Below, piece after piece: positions 1-8,449 of a stretch of 64,000 nucleotides of DNA. This stretch comes from JADLHS01 sp964561105 (lineage in GTDB: Bacteria; Verrucomicrobiota; Verrucomicrobiia; Limisphaerales; JADLHS01). Under the pieces are notes generated by a model that saw nothing but the letters and a program-made list of their open reading frames with translations, was not told the origin of the DNA and searched no databases. The DNA lies in NCBI GenBank assembly GCA_964561105.1, contig CAZLOH010000004.1, forward strand, positions 62,001 to 126,000, written 5' to 3'. A program made the translations under genes and the position numbers. Each line of letters opens with the position of its first letter. Within the stretch, counting starts at the first letter, position 1.

Positions 1-1
1 T

Positions 2-277
2 CACACCAAACGGCTGGGCCTGACGGAAATCATTGCCAAATACACCAGCGCTCCGGCCCGGCTGCTCCAGCTCGCCAAAGGTAGTTTGTCCGTGGGCGCG
101 GATGCGGACGTAACGATCTTTGATCCCGACCGCGACTGGATTTTTGCGCGCAGCGACTCAGCCAGCAAATCGCAGAACAACCCGTTCCATGGCTGGCCGC
201 TCAAGGGCCGGGCCGTGGCAACGATCGTCGCGGGCAAGCCGGTGTGGACGGAACAGGAAGCCGCCGTGGCGGCCTGA
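2..277 (+). CDS. pyrC: Dihydroorotase, C-terminal fragment (cut by window edge)
   Basis: Open frame entering from the left edge and ending at TGA 275-277; only the last 91 residues are present. The visible part reads as the C-terminal strand and end of the barrel of an amidohydrolase: TSAPARLLQL, then GSLSVGADADVTIFDPD, then the SKSQNNPFHGWPLKGR stretch ending in VATIVAGKPVW. The 'S.N.PF.GW.LKG' pattern is characteristic of type I dihydroorotases, which close carbamoyl-aspartate to dihydroorotate in pyrimidine synthesis. The metal ligands lie outside the window, so an inactive PyrC-like paralogue cannot be excluded. The gene converges on the receiver gene ending at 322, with 44 bases between. 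Confidence 0.8.
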   Translation, partial: HTKRLGLTEIIAKYTSAPARLLQLAKGSLSVGADADVTIFDPDRDWIFARSDSASKSQNNPFHGWPLKGRAVATIVAGKPVWTEQEAAVAA

Positions 278-321
278 GGTTGGCGACCGGCGCAACGCCC
301 GCCCTGCGGAATCGTTCCCAT

Positions 322-783
322 TCAGACGCCGGGCAGATACCGAAAGTCGGTTTGCTTCCCCGCCAGACGCGCGAGTCGGAGTTCGGCGGATTCGGCCAGC
401 AGTCCGCTCACGGTTTGCAGCAGCGTCGGAAAATCCAGCGGCTTTTCCAGCAACGCGCCCACTCCCGCGCCCAACGCCGTGAAGAACTGATTCGGTCGGG
501 CGGTGATGATGATCACCGCCAGCAGTGGGTCGGCGGCGGTCAGGCGTTCGAAGGTGTCCCACCCATTCTTCACGGGCATGTTGAGGTCCAGCAGGACCAG
601 GTCAATGGGATTAACCTCCGCCAAACCCAGCGCCTCCGCGCCGTTCGCGGCGCACAGCACGCGATGACCCTCCGAGGCGAGCACGCGGCCAATCATCTCC
701 CGCACCGAGGAGTCGTCATCCACCAGCAGCAGAGTTTTCCGCGCGGCGCTGGTGGCGGTCCGGGTATTTCGCACCGGACTCAT
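322..783 (-). CDS. Stand-alone response regulator receiver protein
   Basis: A 153-residue protein made almost entirely of one CheY-like receiver domain. Visible landmarks are the acidic pair in LLLVDDDSSVREM, the phospho-acceptor Asp in DLVLLDLNMP, the conserved Thr in IIITARP and the Lys in LLEKPLD. There is no output domain, only a 30-residue basic tail. Its ATG (781-783) overlaps the TGA of the upstream receiver gene by four bases (ATGA), so the two are probably translationally coupled. The pair is very similar in sequence and looks like a tandem duplication. The partner kinase is unknown; the histidine kinase across the divergent intergenic region is a candidate. Confidence 0.85.
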   Translation of the reverse strand: MSPVRNTRTATSAARKTLLLVDDDSSVREMIGRVLASEGHRVLCAANGAEALGLAEVNPIDLVLLDLNMPVKNGWDTFERLTAADPLLAVIIITARPNQFFTALGAGVGALLEKPLDFPTLLQTVSGLLAESAELRLARLAGKQTDFRYLPGV

Positions 784-1346
784 CGGGTGAAGGTCCGGGT
801 CGTAGCGCCGCCGGCATCGTGCAAAAGCACCGTTTGGTAATCGGGCGCTGTCAGTCGTCGGACCCGCTCGCTCTCGGTTTCTTCGAGCAACGTCCGGATG
901 GTGTCCAGCAGCAGGGGCAGGTCGAGCGGTTTTTCCATGAGCGCGTCAATCCCCAACTCGATGGCCTGGCGATGTTGCTCCGGGCGGGCGGTGATGACGA
1001 TGACCGGCACCAGCGGGTCCTTGGCGCAAATCTGGCCAAACACCTCCCAACCATCCTGCTCGGGCATGTTCAGATCGAGCAACACCAGATCGGGCGGCCC
1101 GGCGTGAAACCGCGCCACCGCTTCGCGCCCGGTCTTGGCGTACACTACCTCGTAGTGCTCGGACTCCAGAACCCGGCCCAGCAGTTCGCGCACGCTGCGG
1201 TCGTCGTCGGACAGCAGGATGCTTTTGCGGACGGGCCGGGGGAGCAGCCGCAATCTGGGTTCTGGCCGCGCGGTGGGTCCGTCCGTGAGGAGATGCACGG
1301 TGGGCGCGGGCGGATAAAATGTGAGAATGGCAGTGGATAAGTTCAT
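780..1346 (-). CDS. Response regulator receiver protein with N-terminal extension
   Basis: A 188-residue protein. The first 40 residues are Pro/Arg-rich and of unknown role. They are followed by a receiver domain with SILLSDDDRSVREL, phospho-acceptor Asp in DLVLLDLNMPEQDGW, Thr in VIVITARPEQ and Lys in LMEKPLDLP. No DNA-binding or enzymatic output domain follows. It is the first gene of a two-gene unit with the very similar receiver at 322-783 (four-base overlap). The start ATG at 1344-1346 is the only good start before the receiver core, although an internal start closer to the domain is possible. The region 1347-1515 is shared with the divergent histidine kinase gene. Confidence 0.83.
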   Translation of the reverse strand: MNLSTAILTFYPPAPTVHLLTDGPTARPEPRLRLLPRPVRKSILLSDDDRSVRELLGRVLESEHYEVVYAKTGREAVARFHAGPPDLVLLDLNMPEQDGWEVFGQICAKDPLVPVIVITARPEQHRQAIELGIDALMEKPLDLPLLLDTIRTLLEETESERVRRLTAPDYQTVLLHDAGGATTRTFTR

Positions 1347-1515
1347 AGTTGAATGCGGTTTGTTCGCATACGCAGGGTTTAGCTTCGGTCATGCCACGGC
1401 GAGCACGCTTTGTGCAGTGGTGAATTGGCGCATGAATCATTCAATGGTTGCCGCAGGAATGGCGCGACGGGTGGTTACCCGCTATGCTCCCGGGCATAGT
1501 TACTGACCTGCGCGC

Positions 1516-2907
1516 ATGAAATTCGGTGTCACCTTCCGGCTGGTTGCCCTCGCGGCGGGCGTGGGCTTGATGGGCCTGCTCATCGGTCTGATGACATTGA
1601 ACTCGCAGCGCCAGGCGAACGACTTGCGCGGACGCTTGAGCCAGGTGGATTCGGAAAGCTTTCGGATCTCCGACCAGTTCGAGACTTTTTTGCGCGCCTT
1701 AAACGACGCGTTTTATCAATACGGCGACACCAAGCTGCCGACCGACTGGGAACAGTTCCAAAAATCCAGCCAGGAGCTGAACGACTGGATTGATTTGCAT
1801 AAATCCAATCTGACCAGTCAACGCGAACACGCCCTGATGCGCCAGATTGACGTGGCGTACGACGACTACCTGGCCGTGGCCGCCACGTTGCGGGCGCGGC
1901 TGGCGCAACGGACTCTAACCGGACAACGCGTGACCATGGAAGACTACGCCGATCTGCGGAAGCAGTCGCAAAAGCTGTTCAACCTCGGGCAGGAACTGGC
2001 CGAAGCCCATTTCGCGTCGCGCCACGACCTGGTCGCCCAGGCGAATCAGACGATCACCAAGTTGCGCGTTCTGGTGCTGATTTCCTTGAGCGGCTTGTTT
2101 GTGCTTGGTGGTCTGCTGGCTTTCACGGTTTATCGCGACATGATTTCGCCGCTGCGCACCAAGCTGGTGGAAACCCAGCATCTGGCCGAGCGCCGCGAAA
2201 AGCTGGCCTCGCTCGGCCTGCTGGCCGCCGGCGTCGCTCACGAAATTCGCAACCCCCTCACGGCGATCAAGGCCGCACTGTTCATGCAGCGGAAAAAATT
2301 CGCGGCCGGCACGGAGGAATTTGCGGATGCCCAGGTGGTCGAGCGCGAAATCCTGCGGCTCGAACGCATCGTGAATGACTTTCTGCTGTTCGCGCGCCCG
2401 GCGAAACCGCAGCTCGCCGCGCTCAACGCCAGCTCCACCCTGGTGGAGGTCCAGACCCTGCTCACGCCGCAACTGACCAGAAACGGCATCCAACTGGTGC
2501 TGGAGGAATCGCCGCCCGCGTCCATCAACGCGGACGCCGCGCAGCTCAAGCAGGTGTTGATCAACCTCATTCAGAACGCCGCCGACGCGGTGGGCGAGGG
2601 CGGCGTGATCAAATTGCGGTCGCGGCCGGATCGCAAACGGATTCAGAACCAGGAGCAAAACGTCGTGGTGCTCGAAGTGGCCGACAATGGGAAAGGGATT
2701 TCGCCCGAGGTGCAAAAGCGATTGTTCGATCCGTTCTACACCACCAAGGACACCGGCACGGGTCTCGGTTTGTCCATCGCCGCCGGCATCGTCCAACAAC
2801 ATGGCGGCGCGTTGCAGTATCAAACTCAAGTGGATTACGGCACCACCTTTGGTATCATCCTGCCCCAGGCGGCCAATGAGCGCGGCGGCAAAGATACTGT
2901 TGATTGA
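1516..2907 (+). CDS. Membrane sensor histidine kinase (NtrB/AtoS type)
   Basis: A 463-residue kinase. One N-terminal membrane helix (about residues 8-27) and a second (about 184-206) enclose a roughly 155-residue helical extracytoplasmic region of four-helix-bundle character. There is no clear HAMP or PAS domain before the transmitter. HisKA is at about 225-290 with the phospho-His at 242 (GVAHEIRNPLTA). The HATPase part shows the N box (QVLINLIQNAADAV), G1 (VADNGKGIS), F box (LFDPFYTTK) and G2 (GTGLGLSIAAGIV). The 3' end overlaps the NtrC-type regulator gene by 32 bases, so they form a two-component pair. The signal sensed cannot be told from the sequence. Confidence 0.9.
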   Translation: MKFGVTFRLVALAAGVGLMGLLIGLMTLNSQRQANDLRGRLSQVDSESFRISDQFETFLRALNDAFYQYGDTKLPTDWEQFQKSSQELNDWIDLHKSNLTSQREHALMRQIDVAYDDYLAVAATLRARLAQRTLTGQRVTMEDYADLRKQSQKLFNLGQELAEAHFASRHDLVAQANQTITKLRVLVLISLSGLFVLGGLLAFTVYRDMISPLRTKLVETQHLAERREKLASLGLLAAGVAHEIRNPLTAIKAALFMQRKKFAAGTEEFADAQVVEREILRLERIVNDFLLFARPAKPQLAALNASSTLVEVQTLLTPQLTRNGIQLVLEESPPASINADAAQLKQVLINLIQNAADAVGEGGVIKLRSRPDRKRIQNQEQNVVVLEVADNGKGISPEVQKRLFDPFYTTKDTGTGLGLSIAAGIVQQHGGALQYQTQVDYGTTFGIILPQAANERGGKDTVD

Positions 2908-4309
2908 GGACGACCCCGGCATCACGGACACACTCCAGCGGGTGCTGACCGCGGAAGGCTATCAGGTGGCCGTGGAGAAACGCGGCGATGCCGGACTGGC
3001 GCGCGCGGCGGCGGATACCTATCACGTCGTCATCAGCGATCTAAAACTGCCCGGGCTGAACGGGCTCGAAGTCGTCCGCCAACTCCACGCCGCGCAACCG
3101 CGCCTGCCCCTCATCCTCGTCACCGCGTTCGGCACCACGGACACCGCCATCGAGGCGATGAAATATGGCGCGTACGACTATCTGCTGAAGCCGTTTGACA
3201 TCCCGCAGTTGCTGGACCTGGTGGCCCGGGCCGCCGACAGCAATCGCCGCATGTCCGAACCGGTGGTGCTGGGCGAACCCAACGTCACCCACGACGCCCT
3301 GGTCGGCCAATGCGCGGCCATGCAGTCCCTCTACAAGGAAATCGGCCGCGTGGCCTCCAAGCCCGTCACCGTGCTGATCCGGGGCGAAACCGGCACGGGC
3401 AAGGAACTGATCGCGCGCGCCCTCTACCAGCACAGTGACCGCGCCCAGGCCCCGTTCATCGCCATCAATTGCGCGGCGATTCCCGAGACATTGCTCGAAA
3501 GCGAACTGTTTGGACACGAACGCGGCGCATTCACCGGGGCGGACGCGCGCCGCATTGGACGGTTCGAACAGGCGGACCGCGGCACGCTTTTCCTCGACGA
3601 AATCGGCGACATGCCCGCGAGCACGCAGGTGAAACTGCTGCGCGTGCTCCAGGAAAAGACCATCCAACGGCTGGGCGGCAGGGAAATCATTCCCGTGGAC
3701 GTGCGCGTCATCGCCGCCACGCATCGCGATCTCGAAACCGCGCTGCGCGAAAAACAATTCCGCGATGACCTCTACTATCGGCTCAGTGTCGTCGTGCTCA
3801 CCCTGCCGCCGTTGCGCCACCGGCGCGAGGACCTGCCCGAATTGGTCCGCTATTTTCTGGGCAAACACGGACTGGCCTTGGGCAATGCCAGTCCGGCCAT
3901 TCATCCGGAAGCGGTGGATTTCCTGCAAAGTCAAACGTGGCCAGGCAACGTACGCGAACTCGAGAACGCGATGCGCAAGGCGCTGCTGGCCGCGCAGGGT
4001 TTCACGATCACGCTCGATCACGTTCGCGCCGCGCTCCAGCGGAATCACGCAGTCGGTGACGCCGGCCAACGCTCGCTCGGCGAGTTCGTGGATGAACTGC
4101 TGGCTGCCGCCCGCCGGGAGGAACTCCGGGATGCCCACGCGCGGGTGTTGGAAACCGCCGAGCGCGAGTTGTTCGCCCGGGCCATCCAGCAAGCGCAGGG
4201 CAATCAGGCCAAAGCCGCGCGCTGGCTCGGCATCACCCGTATCACCATGCGCGCAAAACTCATCCAGTTCGGCCTGCATCCCAGCCAGGAGACGGATGCG
4301 GAGACATGA
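2876..4309 (+). CDS. Sigma-54-dependent response regulator (NtrC family)
   Basis: A 477-residue protein in the full NtrC layout. The receiver (residues 1-120) has LLIEDDPGITD, Asp in VVISDLKLPG and KPFD. The AAA+ sigma-54 activator domain (about 145-375) has Walker A GETGTGKE, an intact sigma-54 contact loop GAFTGA, Walker B GTLFLDEIGD and FRDDLYYRL. A C-terminal Fis-type helix-turn-helix contains AKAARWLGITRITMRAK. I chose the ATG at 2876 because it starts immediately before the receiver (MSAAAKILLIEDD); upstream in-frame codons lie inside the kinase gene. Phosphorylation by the overlapping kinase probably drives open-complex formation at sigma-54 promoters. Its targets are not evident in the window. 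Confidence 0.92.
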   Translation: MSAAAKILLIEDDPGITDTLQRVLTAEGYQVAVEKRGDAGLARAAADTYHVVISDLKLPGLNGLEVVRQLHAAQPRLPLILVTAFGTTDTAIEAMKYGAYDYLLKPFDIPQLLDLVARAADSNRRMSEPVVLGEPNVTHDALVGQCAAMQSLYKEIGRVASKPVTVLIRGETGTGKELIARALYQHSDRAQAPFIAINCAAIPETLLESELFGHERGAFTGADARRIGRFEQADRGTLFLDEIGDMPASTQVKLLRVLQEKTIQRLGGREIIPVDVRVIAATHRDLETALREKQFRDDLYYRLSVVVLTLPPLRHRREDLPELVRYFLGKHGLALGNASPAIHPEAVDFLQSQTWPGNVRELENAMRKALLAAQGFTITLDHVRAALQRNHAVGDAGQRSLGEFVDELLAAARREELRDAHARVLETAERELFARAIQQAQGNQAKAARWLGITRITMRAKLIQFGLHPSQETDAET

Positions 4310-4359
4310 ACATCATTCATCCGCGCCCTCCGACCGAGCCGGCGGCGGCGACGCCGAAT

Positions 4360-6117
4360 TCAGGTGCGGACAAATGCTTTCAGCGTGGCACATTCGCGAC
4401 CGTCTGACGGATCGCGCGGACGGATGGTGTAGGGGCCAACCGCCGCCGGCACGATGAAGGTCTCGGCAAAGTGGACGACGAACGGCTCGAATTTTCCTTC
4501 CGGGCTTTCCACAAGGGCGGCTTCGCCCTGAACCAGGTTCAACACATTCACACCACCCTGCGTGTCATGCGGGACGATCCCGGTAAACCAATGCCGTCGC
4601 GTCTCGATGAACTCCAATTCGTGCAAACCGGTGCGCTCCTCACGCCAGCCTTCACCGCGCCCCAGCGCTTCCACGCAGTTCACCAGGTTTCGTTGCGTCC
4701 ACTGGGTGGTGCGATTCCATTGAATGTTGGCCAGGCCGTGCTGGAGATGAATCGGGCGCGGCCGGCCATCGAGTCCGAGCCGGCCCCAGTCCCACAGCTT
4801 GAAGGTGAAGAGGTAGGGCGTGGCGCTGATTTCCAGAACCAGGGAATCCGCCCCGCTGCAATGAACCGTGCCCGCCGGAATGAGAAAATGATCATGCGGC
4901 CGGGCCGGGAATCGGTTCGCGTATTTTTCAGCCGGAAAGGGCGCGCCGCCGGCTTGCGCCTGCTCAAGATCGCGCCGCACCGCCGCCGGATCCACGCCTT
5001 CCTGCAAGCCCAGAAAAACGTGCGCGCCTGGCCCGGCGTCCAGTAGGTAATAACTCTCGTCCTGCGTGTAGTGCATTCCAAACTGCTGCTGGATGTACTC
5101 GGTGAGCGGATGCACCTGGAACGAAAGATGGCCCCCGCCCATCGTGTCCAAAAAGTCGAACCGGATGGGAAACTCATCCCCGAAGCGCGCATGAACCTTG
5201 TTGCCGAGCAGCGCGCGGGGCTGATGCAACACGAGATCCAGCGAAGGCAGCTCGAACTTCAAATCGCCAAAGCCGAGCAGCAGGCTGTTCTCCTCGGGCA
5301 CGCAATCGAAGCCCCAACCGTAATTCTTCGCGTCGCGATCCAGATCGCAAACTTCCTTCAACCACTGACCGCCCCACGGCGCGGGGTCGAAGAAGGGCAC
5401 CACGCGAAACGGTCGCGTGACCGCGTGGCGCAAACCGCGGCGAACGGCGTCGCCCTCCGCCAGCTTGGGCGCTTCGGGCTGATGGGTGTCGAGGACGAAA
5501 TCCCACTTCGCAAGCAACGGCCGTTTCCAGCGATCCGCCACCCGCCAGTCCACGAAAAACGCGCGCTTGTATTGGAGGCTGGCGGCGAGCGAGCGATTTT
5601 CGACCCCAAGGTTGCTGGCTTCATTCCGGCGAAAGCGTTGTTGCGCTTCCCACCGCGCGAGGTCGGCATAGACCAGGATTTCTCCCCAGGCAATCAACGA
5701 CGCCCCACAACCAACGACCAGGACCAATCCCTTGCGGAGATCCTCAATCTGGCGACGGCAATGCCACAGCCGCTCGGCATCGAAGAATTGCGGCAACACC
5801 AGCCCGCTGAGGAATCCAAAGACCGGATCGTCACCTCCGAGAAATGGAGCGACGAGGGTGTCAATCTTCTCCGGATCGTGCCACGCGTCGCCGGCGCGCA
5901 AGGTCAAGGCGGGCGCGAGCCGTTGCTGGAGTTCGCGCAGAACGGCGGCCTCGTCCACACCCGGATAGCACTCGACGATGAGCACCGTCTTGTCGGCGCA
6001 GTGCTGCACAACGGCCTGTTGCAAGCGGTCGGCAATGGCGCCCCAGCCCTGAACGCAGGCGCGTTCCCCACCAGGAACGGCCACGAACGGAAATTTGTCG
6101 TAGTTGGAAATTCTCAC
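4360..6117 (-). CDS. Class I mannose-6-phosphate isomerase with long N-terminal domain
   Basis: About 585 residues with a GTG start at 6115-6117 that overlaps the ROK kinase stop (GTGA). The longer frame to 6216 lies inside the kinase gene and is not favoured. The C-terminal two thirds is a cupin-type class I phosphomannose isomerase, with zinc-site motifs SFQVHP (about residue 332), QDESYYLL (about 350) and GTVHCSG (about 417). Such enzymes interconvert mannose 6-phosphate and fructose 6-phosphate. The first roughly 230 residues are not part of the usual fold. They have an alternating alpha/beta pattern (KTVLIVECYPG, KGLVLVVGCGAS) resembling a nucleoside-kinase-like domain, but I see no Walker A GxxxxGK[ST]. 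It is the last gene of the sugar operon. Confidence 0.82.
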   Translation of the reverse strand: MRISNYDKFPFVAVPGGERACVQGWGAIADRLQQAVVQHCADKTVLIVECYPGVDEAAVLRELQQRLAPALTLRAGDAWHDPEKIDTLVAPFLGGDDPVFGFLSGLVLPQFFDAERLWHCRRQIEDLRKGLVLVVGCGASLIAWGEILVYADLARWEAQQRFRRNEASNLGVENRSLAASLQYKRAFFVDWRVADRWKRPLLAKWDFVLDTHQPEAPKLAEGDAVRRGLRHAVTRPFRVVPFFDPAPWGGQWLKEVCDLDRDAKNYGWGFDCVPEENSLLLGFGDLKFELPSLDLVLHQPRALLGNKVHARFGDEFPIRFDFLDTMGGGHLSFQVHPLTEYIQQQFGMHYTQDESYYLLDAGPGAHVFLGLQEGVDPAAVRRDLEQAQAGGAPFPAEKYANRFPARPHDHFLIPAGTVHCSGADSLVLEISATPYLFTFKLWDWGRLGLDGRPRPIHLQHGLANIQWNRTTQWTQRNLVNCVEALGRGEGWREERTGLHELEFIETRRHWFTGIVPHDTQGGVNVLNLVQGEAALVESPEGKFEPFVVHFAETFIVPAAVGPYTIRPRDPSDGRECATLKAFVRT

Positions 6118-7067
6118 CGCTTGAGTTCGGGAAATTGTTCCTGGAGCAACCACTCCGCCGCAACCAGCGCCGCCGTGTCTCCCAAGCCGGAGGCCACTGC
6201 GCGGACCTTGCCCCACGGCGTGCAGGCGTGCTGATCAACGTAGTTCTGGAGATACGGCAGGATGACGTCGCCACTGGCCATGATGCCGCCGCCGAGGACG
6301 ACGACCTCGGGATCGTAGCAGTGAATCAGGTTCACCACGAGCGCGGACCAGACCCGCAGACTATGTTCGCGCAACCGCAACGCCGCCGCATCGCCCGCGG
6401 CCGCGTGCCGGAAAACACTGGCATAGTTCAACGTGGTCAGCTTCCGGAGTGAACTCGCATCCCATTCCGGCAAACTCTCCGCGACAGCGCACAGGGAGGC
6501 CGTGGAGGCCTCGGCTTCCGCGCAGCCAATGTTCCCGCAATCGCACGCCCGCCCGTCATGGCGCACGGTGGTATGCCCGCCAAGCACGCCCGCCTGCCCG
6601 TGTTGGCCCCGGAGGACCCGCCCCTCGATGATCGCCGCCGTACCCAGCCCCGTGCCGAGCGTCAGCATCACCACGTTCTCGAACCCGCGCCCCACCCCGT
6701 GCCGCCACTCGCCGATCAACGCCATCCGCGCGTCGTTTTCGATGGCGAGCGGCAGACCGAATTCCGTTCGTGCCCACGCGCGCAGATCCAGGTTCATCGC
6801 ATCGGGGTACTTGCCGAATGCGGCGAGCACGCGGCCCGAAGCGACCTCCACCAGGCTCGGGAACGCCAGGGAGATTCCGGCGCACTCTTTCCGTTCCAGG
6901 TTGAGTTCATTCAACAATCGCGCCCACGCCGCCTGGAGCGCGGGCAATCCCGCTGCCAGTCCGGCCTTCGCGTTGGCCGGCAGCGTGGTTTGCGCCCGGA
7001 CCACGCCCGCCCGCACCACTCCGATTTTCATTCGCGTGCCGCCGAGATCGCAGGCCAGGACGTTCAT
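6114..7067 (-). CDS. ROK family sugar kinase (divergent active-site motif)
   Basis: A 317-residue ROK kinase. It has the N-terminal phosphate-binding motif ACDLGGTRMKIG, the catalytic-Asp stretch IENDARMALIGEW, the GTGLGTAAII loop and the Cys-rich zinc motif CDCGNIGCAEAEAS. Most ROK kinases have ExGH before the zinc motif, where Glu contacts the sugar. Here the stretch reads AGVLGGHTTV, with no Glu at that place, so substrate preference may differ from glucokinase. The ATG overlaps the transporter stop by four bases and the stop overlaps the isomerase GTG. The likely role is phosphorylation of the hexose or ketose delivered by the adjacent porter and isomerase. Confidence 0.85.
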   Translation of the reverse strand: MNVLACDLGGTRMKIGVVRAGVVRAQTTLPANAKAGLAAGLPALQAAWARLLNELNLERKECAGISLAFPSLVEVASGRVLAAFGKYPDAMNLDLRAWARTEFGLPLAIENDARMALIGEWRHGVGRGFENVVMLTLGTGLGTAAIIEGRVLRGQHGQAGVLGGHTTVRHDGRACDCGNIGCAEAEASTASLCAVAESLPEWDASSLRKLTTLNYASVFRHAAAGDAAALRLREHSLRVWSALVVNLIHCYDPEVVVLGGGIMASGDVILPYLQNYVDQHACTPWGKVRAVASGLGDTAALVAAEWLLQEQFPELKR

Positions 7068-8446
7068 GCGCGCGGCGGGGTTGGCGGCGTGCTCCAGGAT
7101 TTTTCAATCTGCTCGAGGGTGCGCCCCTTGGTTTCCGGCACCCAGCCCAGCACGAAGACGAAGGCGAGCAAACTCACGGCGGCGTAAACCCAGAAGGTTT
7201 TCGCCGGCCCGATGACGGGGCTGTCGTTCAACATCGGAAACGTCTGCGCCACGATGTAGCAGGAAACCCAGACCGTGAAGGCGGCCACCGACATGGCGCG
7301 ACCCCAAAGCCGGTTCGGAAAAATCTCCGAACAGAACAACCAGCCAATCGGTCCGAGGGACATGGCAAACGCCGCGATGAAACTCACGACGCCCAGTAAC
7401 AGCGGCACCCCACTCCGCCCGGTGTGAAACATCCAGCCCACCGCCCCCAGCGCGACGAACTGCACGGCCGTGCCGATCAGCAGCAGCGGACGCCGGCCCG
7501 CCCGATCCACGAAGCCGATCGCCACGAAGGTGAACAGCAGGTTGATCAAACCCACCCAGACCGAGGAAGTAAAAGCGGCGTTCTGGCCCGCCCCGGCCGC
7601 GGCAAAAATCTTGGTCGAGTAATACATGATGGCGTTGATCCCGCTGAATTGCGAACACGCCATCAACCCCACCGCCAGCACCAGTGGACGGAGGAACGGC
7701 CCCTGAAACAGATCGGTAAATCGTCCTTCCACGCGGCGGGCGGCCTCCCGAATGGCGGCCATTTCTCTTTCGGCGTGGGCCGCCCCGTCCACCTTGGTGA
7801 GAATTGCGCGCGCTTCAACGTCGCGGCCCTGCTGCGCGAGCCAGCGCGGACTTTCCGGCACGGCGGCCAGCAGCGCCAGGAACACCAGCGCCGGCGCCAC
7901 CTCCATGCCCAGCATCCAACGCCAGCCATAGGCGGTGTTCCACACTTCATCGCCGAGGCCTTGAATGACTTTGTTGATGAACAAGGTGAGAAAAATTCCG
8001 GTCACGATGCCCAGTTGGAACAGGGTGCCCAGTCGCCCGCGCCATTTTTCCGGGGCGATTTCCGCAATGTAAACCGGGCAGATCATCGAGGACGCGCCGA
8101 TGCCCAACCCGCTGAGGAGGCGCGCCCCGAGGAATTGATCGAACGTGCGCGGGATGGCCGAAAGCACTCCGGACACCGCGTAGAGCAACGCGCAAAGCAG
8201 GAGCATTTTCTTACGCCCGAAGCGGTCGCTCAGGAAACCGGCAAACATCGCGCCCGGAATACAGCCCAGGATCGCGCTGGCCCCGGCCAGGCCTTCCTGG
8301 ACCGGAGTCAGATTCATGTGCGCCTTGAGATAGGAATTGGCGCCGTTGATGACGGCGGTGTCGTAGCCGAAGAGGAAGCCCCCGATCGCCGTCACGCCGG
8401 TCGCGAACAACACGTAGCGGATGGAGGTGGCGCGGGCGTCGCTCAC
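7064..8446 (-). CDS. Sugar porter family MFS transporter
   Basis: 460 residues with about twelve hydrophobic segments. Diagnostic sugar-porter (XylE/GLUT-like) motifs are GGFLFGYDTAVI in helix 1, DRFGRKK after helix 2, PESPRWL in the central loop, DRAGRRPLLL after helix 8 and PETKGRTLEQIE at the C terminus. The substrate is probably a monosaccharide taken up by proton symport. It lies four bases downstream of the isomerase gene and overlaps the ROK kinase gene by four bases, so uptake, isomerisation and phosphorylation are co-expressed. The exact sugar (xylose, glucose, fructose or mannose) cannot be read from the sequence. Confidence 0.9.
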   Translation of the reverse strand: MSDARATSIRYVLFATGVTAIGGFLFGYDTAVINGANSYLKAHMNLTPVQEGLAGASAILGCIPGAMFAGFLSDRFGRKKMLLLCALLYAVSGVLSAIPRTFDQFLGARLLSGLGIGASSMICPVYIAEIAPEKWRGRLGTLFQLGIVTGIFLTLFINKVIQGLGDEVWNTAYGWRWMLGMEVAPALVFLALLAAVPESPRWLAQQGRDVEARAILTKVDGAAHAEREMAAIREAARRVEGRFTDLFQGPFLRPLVLAVGLMACSQFSGINAIMYYSTKIFAAAGAGQNAAFTSSVWVGLINLLFTFVAIGFVDRAGRRPLLLIGTAVQFVALGAVGWMFHTGRSGVPLLLGVVSFIAAFAMSLGPIGWLFCSEIFPNRLWGRAMSVAAFTVWVSCYIVAQTFPMLNDSPVIGPAKTFWVYAAVSLLAFVFVLGWVPETKGRTLEQIEKSWSTPPTPPRA

Positions 8447-8449
8447 GCG

